Shown one piece after another: positions 58,710 to 64,000 of a stretch of 64,000 nucleotides of DNA. The notes beneath the pieces were generated by a model that worked only from the letters and a program-made list of their open reading frames with translations, was not told where the DNA came from and searched no databases. This DNA is from Platycnemis pennipes (taxonomy: Eukaryota > Arthropoda > Insecta > Odonata > Platycnemididae). The stretch lies in NCBI GenBank assembly GCA_933228895.1, contig OW121854.1, forward strand, positions 93,052,609 to 93,116,608. Reading direction: 5' to 3'. How positions within the stretch are numbered: position 1 is the stretch's first letter; each line of letters begins with the position of its first letter. Both the position numbers and the translations under genes were made by a program.

Positions 58710-59412
58710 CTGCAAAAAGAATTGGTCTACCTTTAAGCCATATGCATGTATGTACCATGACTAACCTTAAACTTGAGAGTGACCCAGGGAGTTATGAGAG
58801 TCAATTAATGCATGAATGGATTGCAGCACGGCATAGAGCAGAGCATGATGGTCAATCAATTAGAGAATTTCAACATTTATGCACAGGAAACTGAAATGAA
58901 TGTGGGAGGAACTTCATGCAGGTACAAAAGCAGAAGCAGAGCTGATTAAATTTGTCAGATGTGCAGAGAGCCAAATAATAAAGAGCCAATCTGCTCTGTA
59001 CACAAAGCAAATTATCATATTTTACAGTATATAAGACACCTTTTTTAAAATTATGGCTCAATAAATGACCCTGGGCCTTATATACAAAGGATTAGCCTTT
59101 ATATTATTAACAGAAAGAATATTGTAGTTGTAATTGCTAAAATTGTGTCTCTAAGCTATGATTGGCACAAGGATGTATTAATCTACATTAATCATCTACC
59201 TACCGTAATCATCATTTGGCTTGCTTCCACTATGTCAAAGGCGGTGCGAGTCAGATATTAAATGAAATTGATCGGCGCAATTGTATGATTTGATTAGATT
59301 GTGATTATGGTGGAGTTCCTAACATGGAGATCCTGAGGCACGCAGACAAATTAAATTGAATGTGTCTTTATTTATAAATAATTCTCAGGTTTCCTGCCGA
59401 GTAAGATTTTGC

Positions 59413-59459
59413 ATTGCTGACATTTCGACGGAATACTCCTCCATCATCCTCAGAGCAAT
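59413..59459 (-). ncRNA. Hammerhead-ribozyme-like motif downstream of a Penelope-like frame
   Basis: On the minus strand, in order: ATTGCT, CTGAGGA, T, GATGGA, a 7-base loop, TCCGTC, GAAA, TGTC, AGCAAT. ATTGCT pairs fully with AGCAAT (stem I, 6 bp, flush with the core). GATGGA pairs with TCCGTC (stem II, 6 bp with one G-U). CTGAGGA fits CUGANGA, and GAAA and the cleavage triplet GTC are in place. Stem III is missing or reduced to less than a pair, so activity is uncertain. It lies about 30 bases after the stop of the Penelope-like GIY-YIG frame, where such elements carry hammerheads. Confidence 0.55.
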
Positions 59460-59486
59460 AAAGCTTGCAGGGCATTCTGCCCACGC

Positions 59487-60303
59487 TTATATAGCTATCT
59501 CATCCGGGGGGCATTGTTGTCTCCTTTTTTCCATTATTTTTCGAATTAATGGTTTCCATTCTCTGCTGATGATGTACCCAGAATCTCGATTTAATGTGTT
59601 ATCTTCCAGCCTGATTTCTATTGCCTCTTTAAGGAGACAATCCCAATACCCATTAGCTTTGGACACCAAGCGAGCCTCATCAAAGGAGATGATGTGACCT
59701 TCCGATGAGCTATGTTCAGCCAAGGCAGATTTTTCGGGGTGGAACAACCTAATACACCTCCTGTGCTCTTTTATTTAGGTCTCTATCATGCACCCTGTCT
59801 CTCCGATGTATATTTTTCCACACTGACATGGGATACGGTAAACTCCAGGTGTTTTGAGTCCCAATTCGTCCTTGACTCACATTAAATCGCCACGCAGTTT
59901 TTTTGGTGGTTTATGAATTGTTTCGATGTTCCATTTCGCTAGGATCCTAGAGATTTTTCCGGCAACGGTTGAAACATATGGCAGACAAGCTCTCGCAGTG
60001 GGTTTTTTTCTCTTTGGGAGACATTTCAGGACTGATGAGACTATCAATGCAGCTTTTCTTGTAATCGCGACTTGCTCTTTTTAGGCCCAGCGAAATCTCT
60101 CTCTCCGTATACCCATTTTCGTGGAATGTTTCCCATAGGTGTTTATTTCCATTGGCAGGCTATCCTTGTCTGCTACAGTGTCTGCACGATGCAGGAGCAT
60201 AGAGATAACAGCTCTTTTTTGGGATGGATGGTGGTGACTTTGGCCATTTAGGTACAAGTCCATGTGTGTAGGTTTTTGCTGAGAAAGGACAAAATCATAT
60301 ATG
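59487..60303 (-). pseudogene. Penelope-like element, C-terminal part with GIY-YIG endonuclease, inactivated
   Basis: One minus-strand frame runs through the whole stretch, broken by three stops (TAA at 60083-60081, a TGA near 59878 and a TAA near 59775) but with no frameshift. It begins QQKPTHMDLYLNGQSHHHPS (end of the reverse transcriptase, thumb region), continues through a linker, then KTPGVYRIPCQCGKIYIGET (GIY-YIG motif as GVY...YIG) and SALAEHSSSEGHIISFDEAR, EAIEIRLEDNTLNRDSGYII and SREWKPLIRK. The order RT-linker-GIY-YIG identifies a Penelope-like element. The catalytic core of the reverse transcriptase is not present. Even decay without indels suggests moderate age. Confidence 0.88.
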
Positions 60304-60694
60304 TGTCTTTATTTGTTCAGTAAATTTAGGACTAATAAGTCCTCTCTTATTGAACTGATTGAAGTACACAAGAATCCATGCCCCGGAAAGAGAAAATATT
60401 CTCTGGACAGGACCCATGACCCTGAGTTTGGCAGGAAAGAGATTTTTACTTATTCACCACTGAGGCTGACATGGTCATTGCACCAATGATGTTAGTCCAT
60501 ACCAATTGCCACTCTGCTGAATCACCCATAGAGATTAACTGCCTACTTAAAGTCAACAGGTCCCGTGGGGGATTTTCTTTACGTCCTTGGACTCCATAAA
60601 TAGTGTACCCAAGCAACTATTCCGAGTGTGTGGGATTTGGTTTCATCCTCTTCTTCGAACCACCTGCATCTGGGTGAATCAGTGATTCCATATG

Positions 60695-60757
60695 CTAATT
60701 GCATCCATATGCATGCATGCATCCATCCATATGCTATCCATATGCATGCATGATGGC
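60695..60757. repeat. Simple repeat of ATGC/ATCC units
   Basis: A run of CCATATGCATGCATGC-like units with ATCCATCC interspersed. Low complexity. Confidence 0.7.
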
Positions 60758-60829
60758 AAGGAGTCCCACTCGATTGTACCCTGTAAGGAGTCCCACTATC
60801 ATTCATAATTGACCCCTATAGAGTGAGAC

Positions 60830-61075
60830 AATTCTTTTCGCAAGCCCAGGCCTTGGTTCTCCTACATGTAACTTTGCATTTTGTAGCCTGGTGGTGGTTT
60901 GTCAGAACACATAATGCTCAGCTGAGTCCCACATCCTAATTTCTGCCACCCCTATCCAGGTTAAGCAATTGGTATGATTGGCTCTGGTCCAATTGGGTTG
61001 TGACTGGGTTCAGCTTTTGCCTGTTCATCGGCCATCTCATTTCCGGTCATGCCCATTAAGACCAGACATACAAAA
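60830..61075 (-). mobile_element. Non-LTR retrotransposon fragment, RNase H-like region
   Basis: The minus strand reads MGMTGNEMADEQAKAEPSHN and PIGPEPIIPIA, then stops. GNE.AD..AKA followed by GPEP.IPI matches the end of the RNase H domain and the spacer found in R1/Loa/I-type LINEs. Short and decayed. Confidence 0.55.
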
Positions 61076-62739
61076 ATGTGTGTGTTTTACAAAATCTCTC
61101 CTCTGAAATAATGCCTACTAAAATGAGGGTGTGTCTTACCTTTATTCCATCAAATGCATTACATTTCACAAAATCCCTGGGGAGCATTTCTGCAGAGTAC
61201 AGTAAAACCCTGTTAAAATGTTCCTGCATAGGCAGTTTACCCCTCTCAAGAAGTTTCATTTTTGAAGTCCCAAAATAAAATCCATGAGGCATTTAGTCAT
61301 TTCTGCCTATCCCTACCAACACAAAAAGGATTCATCTATACATATTTATGCACATGATGTAACCATAAAATATCTGTATTAATATAGGTCTTCTAAAAGT
61401 ATTCTAATTTTTAGATATTGACTTTATTTTAAGTATGCTTAAATGTGAGATGAATTTAATAGTGATAATATTATTTATATTGTTGGGTATACACACCTGA
61501 CATACATGTTGTCAAAAATAAAAGTGCATGGTAACAATTTACATGTACATAGTGATGAACAAAGATACAGCGGATTCTTGAAACCTACTATGTGACCAAA
61601 ATGTCAAAATTGAGTTTTTGGTATCAAAATGTTCGTCTCATCAAGGCGCATCCACATATGAAACCTACAATTTGATATAATTGTGTTAAAATATAAAATA
61701 AAATATAATATATTTATATAATTAATATAAAAAATACTATTTTATCACTTTTAAACAGATTTTTGTGTCTCCTGTAAAATTTAGCACATATTAGGTTTCA
61801 CGAATTTAAATTAACTACGGTTAGCAAGTCAGAATTATTACTTGCTGATACCAGATTTGTGGTGTCATAAGCATACTCTACAGTCGAACTCTTGGAAAAT
61901 TGACTAGGCAGATCATTAATGAAAAGGAGGAAGAGGAGCGATTTTATTTTTATTCCAGCATAATTAATGTACCAGTTAACATCTGATTGCTCTTAATCAT
62001 ATTCCCACCTTAAGTTATCCCTCATAAGAAGTTCCAAAACCTCTTACCCTGGGAAAAGTTCTCAACGGGGTTCTACTGTATTACTGCTTACTTAGCCACA
62101 TCTACTGTATGCCTGTGAAGCCACATTGTGTGTGTATAGCAGGAAGTGGATCATCACCAGGTACATGTACCACATACATGCTACATAAAGGGTGCTACAT
62201 AACTGAGAAAATGAGTTTTTTGCAGCATAGTAACATATCTTCCAATCACACCTACTCCTACCTCAATAGGGATGGAAGAAATTAGACATTTGGGGTTAGC
62301 CTGAGTCTGAGATCTTATGAACTGAGTCCATGACAGGCCAAATTACACTTACGAGAACTTGGGCATGGACTTGCAAATAGACTCCTTTTACTTATCAGGG
62401 GCAAATCACAAATGGTAGTGGGTATCCTTACTGGGTACTTCCAAGTGATGAAGCTCTTAAACCCCCACTACTGCAGTGCCCTTGTCCTCTGTCTGCAAGT
62501 GACGGGCAGGTAAAATGTGAATAACTAATGTCCGCTTAACCTTAACTGTTAGTTCATACAGACATAATAGTACAAGGACAGTTATCAAAAAAGTAAAACT
62601 ATAGTGATTTTGGAAGCTCGAGTATTGTTAACTTGAAATTATAAAACAATAGATGAAAAGAGGTCTCAGTGCCAGTGGGGCTCCAGAAGGCCCCTGCCCA
62701 ACCCTACAATTTACATTTGAATTTACCCACACCTCCTGG
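61076..62739 (-). other. CRYZL1 intron, no feature seen
   Basis: AT-rich DNA. No exon, clear repeat or element could be supported between the RNase H-like fragment and the LINE fragment at 62740. Confidence 0.45.
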
Positions 62740-62965
62740 GAATCGTAGATGCACCAAGATGCAAGTGTTGCCAATAAGAGGATGAAACCAAATCCCAAAT
62801 ATTATATGAGTGTCCTGCTGCAATGAGGACTCGAATAGATGTTTGGGCACACCATTCATGGGGCCCATGGAGGTTAGAGAAATAGGGGATACCCATAGGG
62901 GGTCTGTTGGCTTGTGATAGAGCAATTGACCTCTTAGGGTGATTCACCAGGTGGGTGGTTGGCAC
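62740..62965 (+). mobile_element. Non-LTR retrotransposon fragment, C-terminal Cys/His region
   Basis: The plus strand gives APRCKCCQ, then after a stop EDETKSQILYECPAAMRTRI and DVWA. This is the C..C...EET..HIL.ECP motif, with Q for the usual His, found near the C-terminus of many arthropod LINEs. Stops interrupt it. Confidence 0.5.
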
Positions 62966-63119
62966 AATGGACCAAAAGACAAGTACCTCAAGGCCTCCTT
63001 GAGAAGAACTCCACTGAAAATAAAATCTATCTAATTAACATATCTTCCTACTAGGTACTTAATACAAGTCATATAAAAACCTTATGAAATGAAGTACATG
63101 GTCTCCATTGATAACCAAC

Positions 63120-63230
63120 CTGAGTTGCCAGCTTTCATACGAGCAAGGAAACATAGAGCAGTGTATGCCTTCACAGCATCTCCTATGCAACCAGCAGCAT
63201 CCACAAAGCTCACTTTCTTTGGCTTCTTAA
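63120..63230 (-). CDS. CRYZL1: CRYZL1 exon, start of the cofactor domain
   Basis: Minus strand. The acceptor TTTCCTTCCTAG is at 63231 and the donor CTCAG|GTTGG at 63119. It enters in phase 1 and leaves in phase 1. It encodes KKPKKVSFVDAAGCIGDAVK, then AYTALCFLARMKAGNS. The pattern PKKV...DAAG...D.V.AYTAL..LA....G.S continues into V|LVLNGAS in the next exon. It is the leftmost protein part visible; about 120 N-terminal residues (the GroES-like catalytic domain) are encoded beyond the right edge. The five exons together give 226 residues, against roughly 350 expected. Confidence 0.9.
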
Positions 63231-63472
63231 CTAGGAAGGAAACGTAGCATTAATAATTAAAGACAATGGAACTGCAATCAATTATTGCCCCACAAACCAC
63301 CACTGACCACCAATACAGCGAAAAGCTACATCAAATCAATGGATAACCCTTATCCCATCATTATCTTTTCACTAATTTCTGATTAACCCTAAATGTTAGT
63401 TTATATAGACAAAATGGTACTGGGCAGTTATCAAAAATGTAAAACTATACCCTTAGAAAAAAATACTATGGA

Positions 63473-63620
63473 ACTATATATAGTGATTATATATAGTTTT
63501 CTATAATCACTATGGCTATAGTCCTATAGTTATTTGGAACATAGTGATTATAGGACTATATATAGTGATTATAGGACTATATATAGTGATTATATATAGT
63601 TTTCTATAATCACTATGGCT
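63473..63620. repeat. AT-rich tandem and palindromic repeat
   Basis: A 45-bp segment at 63473-63517 (starting ACTATATATAGTGATTATAT) is repeated exactly at 63576-63620. The spacer has three more partial units of GTGATTATAGGACTATATAT. The units contain short palindromes such as ACTATATATAGT. Likely to be unstable in length. Confidence 0.8.
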
Positions 63621-64000
63621 AAGGTATTTGGAACATACCCATGTAGCACAGACGGCTGGGCCAACGTTTGGTCATGAGGATTCCTATATTATTATTATTC
63701 TAGGTGCAGCGGTTGGCCAACCATTATTCGTATCCGTTTTGCCAACTGTTCCCCAAAGGAACAAAATTGAAAATAAAGGAAAATGAAGGATCGTGATTCT
63801 CACTCACTGAATGATTAATATCTTTATCTCACATACTACTTATACCCCTACCTTACGACCTACACTTAACTAATTTGTATCCTATCAACCTTTGACATAC
63901 GGCCTGACACATTTTCCAATTATGGTAATGAGACAGGGAGGCCGTATATATACTGCTGCTGGCTGGCATTAAGTCGTTTGTGATTATTAACTTTACTCTA
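63621..64000 (-). other. CRYZL1 intron, right edge of window
   Basis: No exon seen. The remaining 5' exons of CRYZL1 are expected further right. Confidence 0.45.

Noticed and set aside
1..64000. CRISPR arrays, operons or prophage-like gene clusters
   Set aside because: No regularly spaced repeats with unique spacers and no dense same-strand gene runs; the window is eukaryotic throughout.

Overview
This window is a piece of an AT-rich animal genome. It is almost certainly an arthropod and probably an insect: genes are split by kilobase introns, a single CpG island stands out at 28.4-30.7 kb, and the intergenic DNA is full of tRNA-derived SINEs, Penelope-like elements, TTAA-flanked piggyBac-type MITEs, hAT-type MITEs and non-LTR retrotransposon scraps. 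The species cannot be named from the sequence. No bacterial-style operons, rRNA genes, CRISPR arrays or intact tRNA genes were seen.

Layout. (1) 1-6.3 kb, plus strand: the last two exons (2679-2943, 4980-6270) of a gene whose 5' part lies to the left. Its product is a charged, helical protein I do not recognise. The introns carry a perfect 117-bp palindrome, an intact SINE with target duplications, a fold-back element and a TTAA MITE. (2) 6.3-17.5 kb: no gene seen. It holds two non-LTR retrotransposon fragments and a dense pile of SINE copies (13.3-17.0 kb). (3) 17.5-48.3 kb, plus strand: one large gene encoding an HMG-box transcription factor of the SOX/TCF/MATA class. The box is split over short exons (19255-19408, 26861-26958 and the start of 31495-31913) that are easy to miss individually, but they join in frame into a complete box ending in PDYVY. 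Downstream exons encode a Gln/His-rich tail. A second first exon (30613-30721), inside the CpG island, has the same splice phase as the last HMG exon and would produce a form lacking nearly the whole DNA-binding box. The 3' end also appears to have two alternatives: read-through to a stop at 39357, or splicing to a terminal exon at 47704-48108. (4) 48.3-53.4 kb: no gene; a 1.17-kb element with long terminal inverted repeats. (5) 53.4-64 kb, minus strand: five 3' exons of CRYZL1 (quinone oxidoreductase-like protein 1), whose N-terminal exons lie to the right. Its introns hold a hAT-type MITE, a Penelope-like element with a GIY-YIG domain and a hammerhead-ribozyme-like motif, and LINE scraps.

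The clearest biology is the HMG-box gene: two promoters and two 3' ends could combine into DNA-binding and non-DNA-binding proteins with different C-termini. Two structural themes recur in the mobile DNA: TTAA-flanked elements with a perfect palindrome just inside the terminal repeat, and fold-back or Penelope elements carrying hammerhead-like cores. Splice sites, frames and motifs were read by eye; no alignment or search was run.
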